DNA of 28,154 bases from contig JAPSIT010000019.1 in assembly GCA_031178585.1 (NCBI GenBank), positions 1-28,154 on the forward strand, written 5' to 3'. Below are positions 7,794-16,409 of the stretch, in pieces. Each line of letters opens with the position of its first letter. The stretch's first letter is position 1. The position numbers were made by a program, and so were the translations under genes. The notes beneath the pieces were generated by a model. That model searched no databases and had not been told where the DNA came from. It worked only from the letters and a program-made list of their open reading frames with translations. The stretch comes from Arthrobacter sp. Its GTDB lineage: Bacteria > Actinomycetota > Actinomycetes > Actinomycetales > Micrococcaceae.

Positions 7794-7810
7794 GGAACCA
7801 CTCTTAACGC

Positions 7811-7843
7811 CGCAGGTGAACCGGTGGCGACGGGGACGTGAAC
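7811..7843 (-). promoter_or_regulatory. PHO-box-like direct repeats upstream of phoD
   Basis: Minus strand: GTTCACGTCCC, CGTCGCCACCG, GTTCACCTGCG, three contiguous 11-base units. Units one and three begin with the GTTCAC core known for PhoP boxes of streptomycetes; the middle unit matches 4 of 7 core bases. The register of exactly 22 bases between the two cores matches the PhoP direct-repeat architecture. Position 18-50 bases before the ATG is compatible with a short leader. Confidence 0.55.
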
Positions 7844-8033
7844 GCTTGCGCGTAGCCGCTTTGTGGGCGGCCATTGGACGAGTCACAGCGACTCCTTCCC
7901 AGACCCGAGGATGATGCGTAATCTGAGACAACCACCGGCCTTGGTGTTCTGTGCGTTGGGCGGCGGTTGGGGCTCGTGCAGGAGGCCGCTGGTGCCGTTA
8001 GGACACAGCGTGACGAACCGACGGGAGCACAAC

Positions 8034-9422
8034 ATGGACGTGAACGGCGAGGTCCGAAGCTACCTGGATGCCCACACGCCGGCACTCATCGACCGGCTGT
8101 CCGAATGGGTCCGGATACCGTCCGTTGCAGGTGTTCCTGAACGGAAACACAACCTCACACGGTCGGCCAATTGGCTCGCCGGGGAATTGCGCGACGTCGG
8201 GTTCCCCACGACCGAGATCTGGCAAGGGGCGGAGGGCCCCGCCGTCTATGCTGAGTGGGCTGCGGCCCCTGGCTCCCCCACCGTACTCATTTACAGTCAC
8301 CATGATGTCCGCGCGGTCAAGGAGCAGAACTGGGACCAGACCTCCCCTTTCGACCCTGTCTTTCGCAATGGCAGGATGTATGGCCGGGGAAGTTCGGATG
8401 CCAAGGGCCAGGTCATAGCCCATCTCTGGGGCATCCGCGCCCATTTACATGCCACCGGGCGTACCGCACCGGCCGTAAATCTCAAGATCATCGTCGAAGG
8501 GGAAGAAGAAGCAGGCTCCCCCGGACTGGCAGATGTTCTACGGGCAAACCTGTCCCGCCTGGACGCAGACGCGGTGATCTTCTCCGATACCTTGCTGTGG
8601 AGGGCCGATCATCCCGCCGTCTGCACCACCATCCGGGGCATGCTCGGTGCGCGCATCGAGGTTTACGGTCCGTTCACCGACATCCACAGCGGTGCGGTGT
8701 CCGGCACCGCTCCCAACCCGGCACTCGAGCTCAGCAGGCTGCTCGCGCAACTGTACGACCAGAAAGGCAGGATCACGCTACCGGGCTTCTATGACGACGT
8801 CGAGGAGATCTCCCAGCGCCGGCGCGCCGAACTCGCCGCACTCCCTTTCGACCGCCAGGACTGGCTGGACCGGTCACACACCCGCAGCATCGGGGGCGAG
8901 GAAGGGTATACCGTCCTCGAGCGGCTCTGGGAGCGCCCCGCGCTTGAGGTCATTGCCCTGGCAGCCGGGGACCCCGTCGGCGTTGCCCGGGCAGCCGTCC
9001 CGTCCATGGCATCGGCCGACCTAAGCATCCGCACAGCCGGCGGACAGAAAGTCCACGAAGTCGCGGACCAGCTGCGGCGCTGGGTGGCCGAGACGATCAG
9101 CGACGGCTATGCCTATGAGCTGTCCCTCGAAACCGAGACGGCTCAGGAATTCTACCGAACACCTGACTGCTCATTCGTCGATGCCCTCGCAGAGGCAATG
9201 GCTAAGGGCTTCGGGACAAAGGAAGTGGGGTGGATGGGAAACGCAGGCGGCGGACCGGCCGACCTCCTCTCCTCCGCGTTGGGTGTTCCTGTGGTCTTTT
9301 TCGGGACGGGGCTGGTGGAGGACAACTGGCACGACAGCGACGAAAGCGTCAGCATCGACGTCCTGAAGGCCGGTGCCGCGACACTGGCGTTTCTGTGGGA
9401 TGAACTGGGCCGCCGGGGCTAG
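8034..9422 (+). CDS. M20 family metallopeptidase (dipeptidase)
   Basis: 462-residue zinc peptidase of the M20 (ArgE/DapE/CNDP-like) family, cytosolic, most likely cleaving dipeptides or N-acyl amino acids. The start is ATG 8034, with GGGAGC 6 bases upstream. Metal and catalytic motifs are complete: YSHHDV (His89, Asp91), GRGSSDAKG (Asp122 bridging), EGEEEAGS (Glu157 general base, Glu158 ligand), FSDT (Asp185), and a C-terminal EDNWHDSDE (His433). DIHSG (216-220) belongs to the lid or dimerisation domain that interrupts the catalytic domain. Architecture and length match the dipeptidase subfamily rather than DapE, which is shorter. It is divergent from phoD across 240 bp and no partner gene follows, so the substrate cannot be narrowed. 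Confidence 0.93.
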   Translation: MDVNGEVRSYLDAHTPALIDRLSEWVRIPSVAGVPERKHNLTRSANWLAGELRDVGFPTTEIWQGAEGPAVYAEWAAAPGSPTVLIYSHHDVRAVKEQNWDQTSPFDPVFRNGRMYGRGSSDAKGQVIAHLWGIRAHLHATGRTAPAVNLKIIVEGEEEAGSPGLADVLRANLSRLDADAVIFSDTLLWRADHPAVCTTIRGMLGARIEVYGPFTDIHSGAVSGTAPNPALELSRLLAQLYDQKGRITLPGFYDDVEEISQRRRAELAALPFDRQDWLDRSHTRSIGGEEGYTVLERLWERPALEVIALAAGDPVGVARAAVPSMASADLSIRTAGGQKVHEVADQLRRWVAETISDGYAYELSLETETAQEFYRTPDCSFVDALAEAMAKGFGTKEVGWMGNAGGGPADLLSSALGVPVVFFGTGLVEDNWHDSDESVSIDVLKAGAATLAFLWDELGRRG

Positions 9423-9533
9423 TTCCCCGCCTCCGGAACCTTCCCATGAGCCAATACATTCTCTTCCCAATAACTTGAGAAGCGACTAATATCCTCAACC
9501 TAGGCATTAATCAAAGATGAACAATGCCGAGAG

Positions 9534-9563
9534 TTGACGCTTACTTACCGTAAGCATTATGAG
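9534..9563 (+). promoter_or_regulatory. Promoter with palindrome in the spacer, AT-rich intergenic region
   Basis: TTGACG (9534-9539), 18 bases, TATGAG (9558-9563). The spacer contains GCTTAC-TTACC-GTAAGC (9539-9555), a perfect 6-bp inverted repeat, a good place for a repressor or an MerR-like activator. Two further inverted repeats flank it: GGCATT/AATGCC (9503-9508, 9523-9528) upstream and GGATT.GCG/CGC..AATCC (9565-9588) at the predicted transcript start. The 317-bp gap 9423-9739 is clearly AT-richer than the rest of the window and holds nothing else recognisable. The predicted leader before ATG 9740 is about 170 bases. Confidence 0.5.
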
Positions 9564-9739
9564 TGGATTAGCGCAATACGCTGAATCCGTGGCAACTCAT
9601 TTGCAGTTACCCCCATACAGGAACTGCCCACGCCGGTTTATTCATCTCTGAATATCCGCACCCCATTATTTTATCCGCAGGTCTCCGGCGCGCTTTCGTC
9701 GTGCGGTCTTTTCCAACCACGTGTCAGATGGAGTTTGTT

Positions 9740-10204
9740 ATGAGAAGAGTGTTGATTCTTGCTGCCCTTTTACTTGGGCTCGTAGTGGGCGGCGGTCCCG
9801 TTTCAGCGGCACCACCGGACCCAATCGGGTCATTCAGGTTTGTAATTAACGACTGCGGTTACAGAATCGAGGCAATCGTCACCGGCAAATCCGGAGTGAA
9901 CGATCTTCCCGGTGGGGCCACGATTATCACCGCACCCGGACAGGAAGTGACCTTGACCAACATCAAGACCGGAGAAAGCGTCACGTACGTAATCACCGGT
10001 GCCACCCACATTGATGCGACAGACCCGGAGAATGTTGTCGTGACATCAACAGGAAGGAATGTCCTCATCGTCCCGGAAGGCGACAGAGAAGGCCTTTACC
10101 TCACTCAGGGCACTGTGACGTTCGTGCTGGATGACAAGGGACGTCAAGTCAGCGCTTTCGAAGGCCCGGGAAAGGTAACTGACATCTGCGCGCTCCTCGC
10201 CTAA
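9740..10204 (+). CDS. Small secreted protein of unknown function (154 aa)
   Basis: Function not recognised. The start is ATG 9740, with GGAG 6 bases upstream. An N-terminal Sec signal (MRRVLILAALLLGLVV...PVSAA) should be cleaved around residue 23. The mature part, about 130 residues, is rich in alternating Val/Thr/Ile segments (FRFVIND, TLTNIKTGESVTYVITG, NVVVTSTGRNVLIV, LYLTQGTVTFVLDD), pointing to an all-beta fold. Only two cysteines remain after cleavage, Cys39 and Cys150, close to each end, suiting one disulfide that closes the domain. Base composition is less GC-rich than the neighbours, as is the region before it, which hints at lateral acquisition. The gene has its own promoter and terminator-like hairpin. 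Confidence 0.85.
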   Translation: MRRVLILAALLLGLVVGGGPVSAAPPDPIGSFRFVINDCGYRIEAIVTGKSGVNDLPGGATIITAPGQEVTLTNIKTGESVTYVITGATHIDATDPENVVVTSTGRNVLIVPEGDREGLYLTQGTVTFVLDDKGRQVSAFEGPGKVTDICALLA

Positions 10205-10232
10205 TGGGTCAATAAGGAACCATTACTACAGA

Positions 10233-10269
10233 CAAAAAGCGGGCGGCCGGCATTGTGCCGGCCACCCGC
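10233..10269 (-). terminator. Intrinsic terminator of the 10300-10764 gene (also downstream of 9740-10204)
   Basis: Stem GCGGGCGGCCGGC / GCCGGCC-A-CCCGC (10239-10251 and 10257-10269) with a 5-base loop and one mismatch. On the minus strand it is followed by TTTTTGTC, a proper U tract. On the plus strand the stem could also stop transcription from 9740-10204, so it serves both convergent genes. Confidence 0.85.
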
Positions 10270-10299
10270 CGTCGCACGGTTACGACTCGTACAAGCGAT

Positions 10300-10764
10300 T
10301 CACCGTGTCCGGATCTCGTCCACGAACGCGACTTGCGCAACGGCTTGCTGGTAGAGCTTCAAGGCTTCGTCCACGGCCAGACTGCCGAAGTTCAGCGACA
10401 GCTGCAGACCTTCCAGCTGAGCGTTGGCGGTCTCGGCCGCGCTGACCTTCTCACCCAGGGCTCGGGAGTTGGCGAAGTTCGTGGCAAGTGCCGCCGCGAC
10501 CGAGAAAATGACGGCGGCCAGGCACAGGAAGCGCCACACAACCGAGTCGTCGGGAAGTGCGAAGATCCCGCCCACCGCCTCGGTGAACCCGGTACCGCCG
10601 ACAGCCGGCCCGGCGGTGAGCATGGCCGCGAACGCGCTGCCCACGATGCTGATGTTGGAGAGACGGTTCCGGCGGGGCCGCTCCCGTCCCAGATACAGCC
10701 GGATGGTCTGCTGCTTCTGGTCAATACGCTCGGACAGCCGTTGGCGTGTATCCGCGTCGTCCAT
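10300..10764 (-). CDS. Two-TM membrane protein with helical flanks (154 aa)
   Basis: Function not recognised. An N-terminal charged helix (1-35, rich in Arg, Gln, Asp) precedes two hydrophobic segments, about 38-58 and 77-97, separated by a short loop. A C-terminal helical region (100-150) with Ala/Glu/Leu spacing suggests a coiled coil. Both ends should lie in the cytoplasm. The layout, helix, TM hairpin, helix, resembles SLATT-type two-TM proteins, which in defence systems accompany nucleotide-sensing partners, but no SMODS, SLOG or nuclease gene is adjacent and no diagnostic motif was seen, so the resemblance is topological only. The start ATG 10764 has GAAAGG about 12 bases upstream. It is divergent from the CFA synthase gene. 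Confidence 0.82.
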   Translation of the reverse strand: MDDADTRQRLSERIDQKQQTIRLYLGRERPRRNRLSNISIVGSAFAAMLTAGPAVGGTGFTEAVGGIFALPDDSVVWRFLCLAAVIFSVAAALATNFANSRALGEKVSAAETANAQLEGLQLSLNFGSLAVDEALKLYQQAVAQVAFVDEIRTR

Positions 10765-10857
10765 GGTCTGCTACAGCCTTTCTCCCCCCGACGGACATTT
10801 TGCGATTAGCATCCCATCGCCCGGATTTCCGGTCCAGAGCGGGAAGGTTCGGGAGAC

Positions 10858-10879
10858 GGACAGGTTTGTCTCACTGTCC
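10858..10879. promoter_or_regulatory. Inverted repeat between divergent genes
   Basis: GGACAG (10858-10863) and CTGTCC (10874-10879), a perfect 6-bp inverted repeat with a 10-base centre, in the intergenic region between the two-TM gene and the CFA synthase gene. It could be an operator; no regulator gene is adjacent. Confidence 0.25.
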
Positions 10880-10965
10880 CGCGCGAGGAGGCTTGTGTAC
10901 GTTATGTGCACGGGCTGCAATGGGGCAGACCGCCGAGCTGGGGCACCGGACGAGAGGCGACAGGT

Positions 10966-12255
10966 ATGGCGAAAACATCGGGTGTGGCACCACGGCTGGC
11001 GGAGGCGCTGGCCATTGTCCTGGGCACGGAAGAGATTCCTGTCCGGCTCCTGGCCTGGGACGGATCGGAAGCGGGTCCGGCAGATGCGCCGGTAATCGAG
11101 TTCCGGTCGAGGCGGGCGCTGCGGCGGATGTTGTGGTCGCCCGGTCAGCTGGGCCTGAGCCGGGCGTATGTGGCGGGTGAGATTGAGGCACACGGAGACA
11201 TCTTCGAGGCCTTCACGGCGCTCAGTACCGCCGGGAAGTTCGCCGAGCCGGGACCCTTCAGCAGGCCGACGCCGCGGGAGCTGGGGACGCTGCTCACCAC
11301 CGCGGTCCTGCTAGGGGCGGTGGGACCGAATCCGGCGCCGCCACCCGAGGAGGCGAGGGTGGAAAGGCACGGGCGCAGGCACTCCAAAAACCGTGACGTT
11401 GCGGCGATCTCCCACCATTACGACGTCGGCAACGACTTCTACCGCCTCGTGCTCGGCCCGTCGATGGTGTACTCCTGCGCGGTCTTCGACAGCCACGACA
11501 CGAGCCTCGAAGAGGCGCAGGAAGCCAAACTGGATCTGGTCTGCCGCAAGCTGGGACTGCAGCCGGGCATGCGGGTGCTGGACGTGGGCTGCGGCTGGGG
11601 CAGCTTCGTCCTGCACGCCGCCGAGCGCTACGGGGTGAACGTTGTCGGCGTCACCCTGTCCACCGAGCAGGCGGAGTTCGTCCGCAAACGCGTGGCCGAG
11701 GCGGGGCTGACCGAGCGCGTGGACGTCCGGATCCAGGACTACCGCGACATCGAGGACGGGCCCTTCGACGCCATCAGCTCCATTGGCATGTCCGAGCACG
11801 TGGGCCGCGCCCAACTCCCCCGCTATGTCGAGCAGCTGCACAGCCTGCTCCGTCCCGGCGGCCGCCTGCTCAACCACGCCATCTCGTGGAACGCCGGACC
11901 CACGGAGGACGACCCCGACTCCTTCATCCCCCGGTATGTCTTCCCCGACGGCGAGATGCTGAGCCTTTCTGAGATGGTGGTGGCACTGGAGGGCGGGGGC
12001 TTCGAGGTGCTCGACGTCGAAGCGCTCCGCCGGCACTACGCCCTGACCCTCCGGGCCTGGGTCCGGAACCTGGAGGAGCACTGGGATGAGGCGGTGCGCC
12101 TGACATCGCCGGGCCGCGCCAGGGTGTGGCGGTTGTATATGGCGTCCAGCGCGCTGGGGTTCGAAAATGGGCTGACCGGGGTTAACCAGGTGCTGCTGCA
12201 AAAGCCCGGGGGTGCCGAGCCGCCGCTGCGCCTCCGCCAGTGGACCGCTGGTTGA
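10966..12255 (+). CDS. cfa: Cyclopropane-fatty-acyl-phospholipid synthase family methyltransferase
   Basis: 429 residues. The family transfers a methylene or methyl group from S-adenosylmethionine to the double bond of unsaturated phospholipid acyl chains, altering membrane properties under stress. The start ATG 10966 has GAGAGG 8 bases upstream. Motifs: SHHYDVGNDFY (149-159), VLDVGCGWGSF (204-214, SAM binding), GVTLSTEQ (228-235), SSIGMSEHVG (271-280, with the conserved Glu of the active site), FPDGEMLS (326-333) and HYALTLRAW (357-365). The N-terminal 130 residues form the usual helical lipid-binding domain. In actinobacteria some members make methyl-branched (tuberculostearic-type) rather than cyclopropane acids, so the exact product is open. 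The last codon and TGA stop come from a dispersed repeat. A DJ-1-like gene follows after 63 bp and may be cotranscribed. Confidence 0.92.
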   Translation: MAKTSGVAPRLAEALAIVLGTEEIPVRLLAWDGSEAGPADAPVIEFRSRRALRRMLWSPGQLGLSRAYVAGEIEAHGDIFEAFTALSTAGKFAEPGPFSRPTPRELGTLLTTAVLLGAVGPNPAPPPEEARVERHGRRHSKNRDVAAISHHYDVGNDFYRLVLGPSMVYSCAVFDSHDTSLEEAQEAKLDLVCRKLGLQPGMRVLDVGCGWGSFVLHAAERYGVNVVGVTLSTEQAEFVRKRVAEAGLTERVDVRIQDYRDIEDGPFDAISSIGMSEHVGRAQLPRYVEQLHSLLRPGGRLLNHAISWNAGPTEDDPDSFIPRYVFPDGEMLSLSEMVVALEGGGFEVLDVEALRRHYALTLRAWVRNLEEHWDEAVRLTSPGRARVWRLYMASSALGFENGLTGVNQVLLQKPGGAEPPLRLRQWTAG

Positions 12256-12270
12256 GCCTGCCAAAATCAA
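12249..12270 (+). repeat. Dispersed repeat copy 1 (TGGTTGAGCCTG type)
   Basis: TGGTTGAGCCTGCCAAAATC, close to the element TGGTTGAGCCTGTCGAAACC that is widespread between genes in Arthrobacter and relatives. This copy overlaps the 3' end of cfa: its GGTTGA provides the last Gly codon and the TGA stop. Confidence 0.65.
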
Positions 12271-12318
12271 GCTGATCACGCCCGCCGAAACGAAGAACCC
12301 ATACAAAAGGAGAATCCC

Positions 12319-13020
12319 ATGGCCAGCATCCTGATGGTCGTATCCGCCGCCGACTCGCTCACGATGAAGGACGGCAGCGAGCACCCCACGGGGTACTGGG
12401 CCGAGGAGCTGGTGGTGGCCCACCGCGCGCTGCTCGAGGCAGGACATACGGTGGACTTCGCCACTCCTGGCGGGGTGAAACCGACCGTGGACAAGGTCAG
12501 CCTCCAGGCAGAAGCGGTGGGCAGCGAGGAGCGGGCGGAGGACTTCCGCACGTATCTCGACATGATCGACGTCGACCTTTTCGCGCCGCTGGTACTGGCC
12601 GACGTCGACTCCTCTGGCTACGACGCCGTGGTCCTGCCGGGCGGGCATGGCCCCATGGCCGACCTGTACAAGGACAAGGACCTCGGGCGGATCCTGGTGG
12701 AGATGAACGGTGCAGGCAAAATTATCGCCCCGTTCTGTCATGGCCCTGCGGGCCTGCTGAGTGCAACGGCCGACGACGGATCTTTTGCCTTCGCCGGCCG
12801 GCGGCTCACCGTCTTTGCAAACTCAGAGGAGCTGGGCGGCGGCACGGGGGAAAACACGCCGTGGTTCGTGGAGAACAAGCTGCGTGAGAAGGGCGCCAAC
12901 GTGGAGACCGGTCCGGATTGGGCCAGTTTCGTGGTGCGTGACGGCAACCTGATCACGGGCCAGAACCCGCAGTCCAGCGAGGACGTGGCGAAGGAGGTCA
13001 TCAAGGCCCTCGCCGGGTAG
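12319..13020 (+). CDS. DJ-1/PfpI superfamily protein, Hsp31-like (type 1 glutamine amidotransferase-like)
   Basis: 233 residues with the class-I glutamine-amidotransferase-like fold. Hsp31-type members act as glyoxalase III, deglycase or stress chaperones in the cytoplasm. The nucleophile elbow is APFCHGPAGLL with Cys140 and His141; Glu29 or Glu30 in GYWAEEL is the expected acidic partner, and VLPGGHGPMADL (105-116) forms the oxyanion region. The PTGYWAEEL element near the N-terminus is typical of the Hsp31/YDR533C branch rather than the shorter PfpI proteases. AAGGAG lies 7 bases before the ATG, a strong start. The gene follows cfa by 63 bp on the same strand, so a shared membrane and aldehyde stress role is possible. 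Its 3' side is a repeat pair shared with the convergent HAD gene. Confidence 0.93.
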   Translation: MASILMVVSAADSLTMKDGSEHPTGYWAEELVVAHRALLEAGHTVDFATPGGVKPTVDKVSLQAEAVGSEERAEDFRTYLDMIDVDLFAPLVLADVDSSGYDAVVLPGGHGPMADLYKDKDLGRILVEMNGAGKIIAPFCHGPAGLLSATADDGSFAFAGRRLTVFANSEELGGGTGENTPWFVENKLREKGANVETGPDWASFVVRDGNLITGQNPQSSEDVAKEVIKALAG

Positions 13021-13037
13021 GGCTGGACGAGTACGGC

Positions 13038-13083
13038 TGGTTGAGGCTGTCGAAACCACCGCTGCCTGAACCTGCCAAAACCA
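13038..13083. repeat. Dispersed repeat copy 2 (two tandem units)
   Basis: TGGTTGAGGCTGTCGAAACC (13038-13057) followed by a degenerate unit GCCTGAACCTGCCAAAACCA (13064-13083). Unit one has self-complementary ends, TGGTT and AACCA. The pair fills the 79-bp gap between two convergent genes and may act as a transcription barrier. Confidence 0.65.
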
Positions 13084-13099
13084 GGCATCTTGGTACTGC

Positions 13100-13789
13100 C
13101 TAAAGGCCGAGGTGCTTGTTGAGCTCTTCGAGGGAATGGACGGTGCTGTAGTTGTAGCCGGGGCTGTGGGGATCGTAGCCGCGGTCGAAGTAGACGGTGT
13201 TAGTGAAGCCCAGGTCATGCGCCGGCATCAGGTCATAGCGGGTGTGCGACGAGACGTGCAAGAAGTCCTCCGGCGAGGCATCGAGGGTATCGAGCATGTA
13301 TTCAAAAGCCTGGTATCGCGGCTTGTAGGCTCCTGCCCGCTCGGCGCTGTAGACAGCGTGGAACTCGGCGCCGAGCTTCGGGACACTGACGTCAAGGAAG
13401 CTGTCATCAGCGTTGGAGAGGATCACCAACTGGTAGTTCTCGCCCATAGTCTTCAGCGGTGCCGGCACATCCTGGTGCGCAACCCACGACCGAACAGCCT
13501 CGCCGAACTGAGCGCCTGCGCCTGCGGTCGGCTCAACACCCCATCTCTTACACGCGCGGTCAAAGGAATCCTGCAGAACCTGCTCGTAGGCGTAGTACTC
13601 CCCGCACACCTGGTCGTAACGGTAACCGCGGAACATCGCCTTGAAAGCAGGCCACTGCTCCTCGGGCATACGGCCTGCGAGCAGGCGGCGCGTGGTGGGA
13701 TCGATGTTGAAGTTGATAAGTGTGCCGTAGCAATCAAAAGAGATGTACTTCGGCCGGAAGTTAGTGTCTGCCATATTCGGTCCGTTCAT
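13100..13789 (-). CDS. HAD superfamily hydrolase, haloacid dehalogenase type II-like
   Basis: 229 residues. Motif I is SFDCYGTLINFN with nucleophile Asp19; motif II is ILSNADD with Ser125-Asn126; the motif III lysine is Lys156 in AYKPR; motif IV is HVSSHTRYD (178-186) with Asp186. The helical cap after motif I and the Ser-Asn pair place it with the L-2-haloacid dehalogenase-like group, which hydrolyses 2-haloacids through an aspartyl ester. Motif IV, usually SSNxxD in confirmed dehalogenases, here has His instead of Asn and one extra residue, so halide chemistry is doubtful and a phosphatase or other hydrolase is possible. Start could be ATG 13789 or ATG 13774; the latter has GGACC upstream. 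It follows the 88-residue gene by 12 bp and is probably cotranscribed with it. Confidence 0.88.
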   Translation of the reverse strand: MNGPNMADTNFRPKYISFDCYGTLINFNIDPTTRRLLAGRMPEEQWPAFKAMFRGYRYDQVCGEYYAYEQVLQDSFDRACKRWGVEPTAGAGAQFGEAVRSWVAHQDVPAPLKTMGENYQLVILSNADDSFLDVSVPKLGAEFHAVYSAERAGAYKPRYQAFEYMLDTLDASPEDFLHVSSHTRYDLMPAHDLGFTNTVYFDRGYDPHSPGYNYSTVHSLEELNKHLGL

Positions 13790-13801
13790 TGATGGCCGCG
13801 C

Positions 13802-14068
13802 TCAGTCCCCCATGCCGGGCTGGACCCGCACGAAGTCGATCTTGTTGCCGGAGTTGGTCTTCTTTTTCGGTGAACGCGAGAAGCCCTTGGCATCGAGGTG
13901 GTTCTGTGCGCGGTATTCGGCCAGTGCGTCGTCGTAGGCCTGGTTGAGCCGGCGGCCGGAGACCTCCTCCACCGTGCCGTCGGCAAAGGTGACGGAGACG
14001 CTGACACTTTCGGGGAAATGCCGGGGCATCCGGATAAAGCCTTCGGCATCCTGCTGGAGATTGATCAC
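13802..14068 (-). CDS. Hypothetical protein (88 aa), upstream of the HAD gene
   Basis: Function not recognised. The GTG start at 14068 is preceded by AGGCGGG at a suitable distance. The N-terminal half, IRMPRHFPESVSVSVTFADGTVEEV, looks like two beta strands and a turn. The middle (LNQAYDDALAEYRAQNH) is a helix. The tail is basic and polar (SRSPKKKTNSGNKIDFVRV). No signal peptide or membrane segment. It starts the transcript that continues into the HAD hydrolase, and a terminator-like hairpin separates it from the gluconate permease gene upstream. Confidence 0.75.
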   Translation of the reverse strand: MINLQQDAEGFIRMPRHFPESVSVSVTFADGTVEEVSGRRLNQAYDDALAEYRAQNHLDAKGFSRSPKKKTNSGNKIDFVRVQPGMGD

Positions 14069-14109
14069 TGTGGCCCGCCTTCGTGGTTGTCGCTTCCAGT
14101 CTTAGCACA

Positions 14110-14153
14110 ACGACGGCGGGAGGCCGGCAGATCTGCCAGCCTCCCGCCGTCGT
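14110..14153 (-). terminator. Strong hairpin downstream of gntP
   Basis: Perfect 15-bp stem ACGACGGCGGGAGGC / GCCTCCCGCCGTCGT (14110-14124 and 14139-14153). The loop is itself palindromic (GGCAGATCTGCC), so the hairpin extends almost to its centre. It starts about 25 bases after the gntP stop on the minus strand. There is no long T tract. Confidence 0.75.
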
Positions 14154-14177
14154 AATTGCGAAAAACAGTGAAAGCAG

Positions 14178-15581
<1,404 letters not shown>

Positions 15582-15680
15582 GGTTCTCCTTTGAAACAGG
15601 GTGTTGGGGTTGGGGAGTCGAAAGAGCTGGGGTCAAGCGGGCGCCGGGACCGGGCCGGAGCCCGGGTCCGGGTCCGGGTC

Positions 15681-16220
15681 TTAGTCTGTGCCCGACTCGG
15701 CCGGCAGCTTGAGGGCGGCCAGGATGTCCGCAATGAGTTCCTGAGGGGACCGGGAGATGTCCAGGCGCAGGCTTCCTGCGGCGAGTTCCTCGTCCGTCAG
15801 GGGTTCCAGAGTGGCCAGCTGGCTGGGCAGCAGCGTGGGCGGCATGAAGTGGCCCTCGCGTCCCTGCATCCGCTGGCTGAGGAGGTCGGCCTCGCCGTGC
15901 AGGTGGATGAAAAGAACGCGGCCCTCGGCCTCGGACAGCAGCTGGCGGTAGGTCCGCTTGAGCGCGGAACAGGTAAGGACGGTGCTCTGGCCGGAGCGGG
16001 CCTTGCCGGTCATCCAGTTCTGGATCTCCTGCAGCCATGGCCAGCGGTCCTCGTCCTGCAGGGGGATGCCCTGGCTCATCTTGTCGATGTTGGACTGCGG
16101 ATGGAATTCGTCCGCTTCTGCACAGGCCCAGCCAAGCTGCTTGGACAAAGCTGCCGCGATGGTGGACTTGCCGGAACCGGCAACGCCCATCACCACCAGA
16201 TGCGTGGCTGGGTACTGCAT
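15681..16220 (-). CDS. gntK: Gluconokinase
   Basis: 179 residues. It phosphorylates D-gluconate with ATP to 6-phosphogluconate, the entry to the pentose phosphate pathway, in the cytosol. Walker A is GVAGSGKS (12-19). ADEFHPQSNIDKMSQGIPLQDEDRWPWL (36-63) is the signature of GntK-type gluconokinases. TCSALKRTYRQLL (83-95) and REGHFMP (121-127) complete the substrate and ATP sites. The start ATG 16220 has GGAGG 5 bases upstream and puts the P-loop at the usual distance; an in-frame longer start is less likely. It is the first gene of the gntK-gntP transcript and divergent from gntR, with three operator-like palindromes between. Confidence 0.96.
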   Translation of the reverse strand: MQYPATHLVVMGVAGSGKSTIAAALSKQLGWACAEADEFHPQSNIDKMSQGIPLQDEDRWPWLQEIQNWMTGKARSGQSTVLTCSALKRTYRQLLSEAEGRVLFIHLHGEADLLSQRMQGREGHFMPPTLLPSQLATLEPLTDEELAAGSLRLDISRSPQELIADILAALKLPAESGTD

Positions 16221-16296
16221 GTTTACCTCCGAAGAAGACGTCTTTGGCTTGTGGAAGAAGCTCATTCAGCAGTCCTATTCGAACTGCGTTGGAGAT

Positions 16297-16352
16297 AAGG
16301 TATCACCTTTTGTTTCGAAAGATACTATCTTTTCGTGTCACAGGTCATACCT
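16297..16352. promoter_or_regulatory. Three phased palindromes, GntR-type operators between gntK and gntR
   Basis: AAGGT-ATC-ACCTT (16297-16309), AAAGATA-C-TATCTTT (16318-16332) and AGGT-CAT-ACCT (16342-16352). Centres at 16303, 16325 and 16347 are exactly 22 bp apart, about two helical turns, so all three face the same side of the DNA. The shared core is AAGRTA.NN.ACCTT-like. A minus-strand -10 candidate TAGTAT (16327-16322) for gntK lies inside the central palindrome, and a plus-strand -10 candidate TAGGCT (16369-16374) for gntR lies just beyond the third. Repression of both directions by the GntR protein encoded next door, relieved by gluconate or its phosphate, is the natural reading. Confidence 0.72.
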
Positions 16353-16409
16353 TTTCGTAACCTTCGGCTAGGCTGTTCACGGCGCCTCGGTGCGCGGACG
16401 GAAGGCAGG

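Noticed and set aside
11311..12741. 476-codon open frame on the minus strand opposite cfa and the DJ-1-like gene
   Set aside because: Shadow of two real genes in opposite orientation; no conserved motif.
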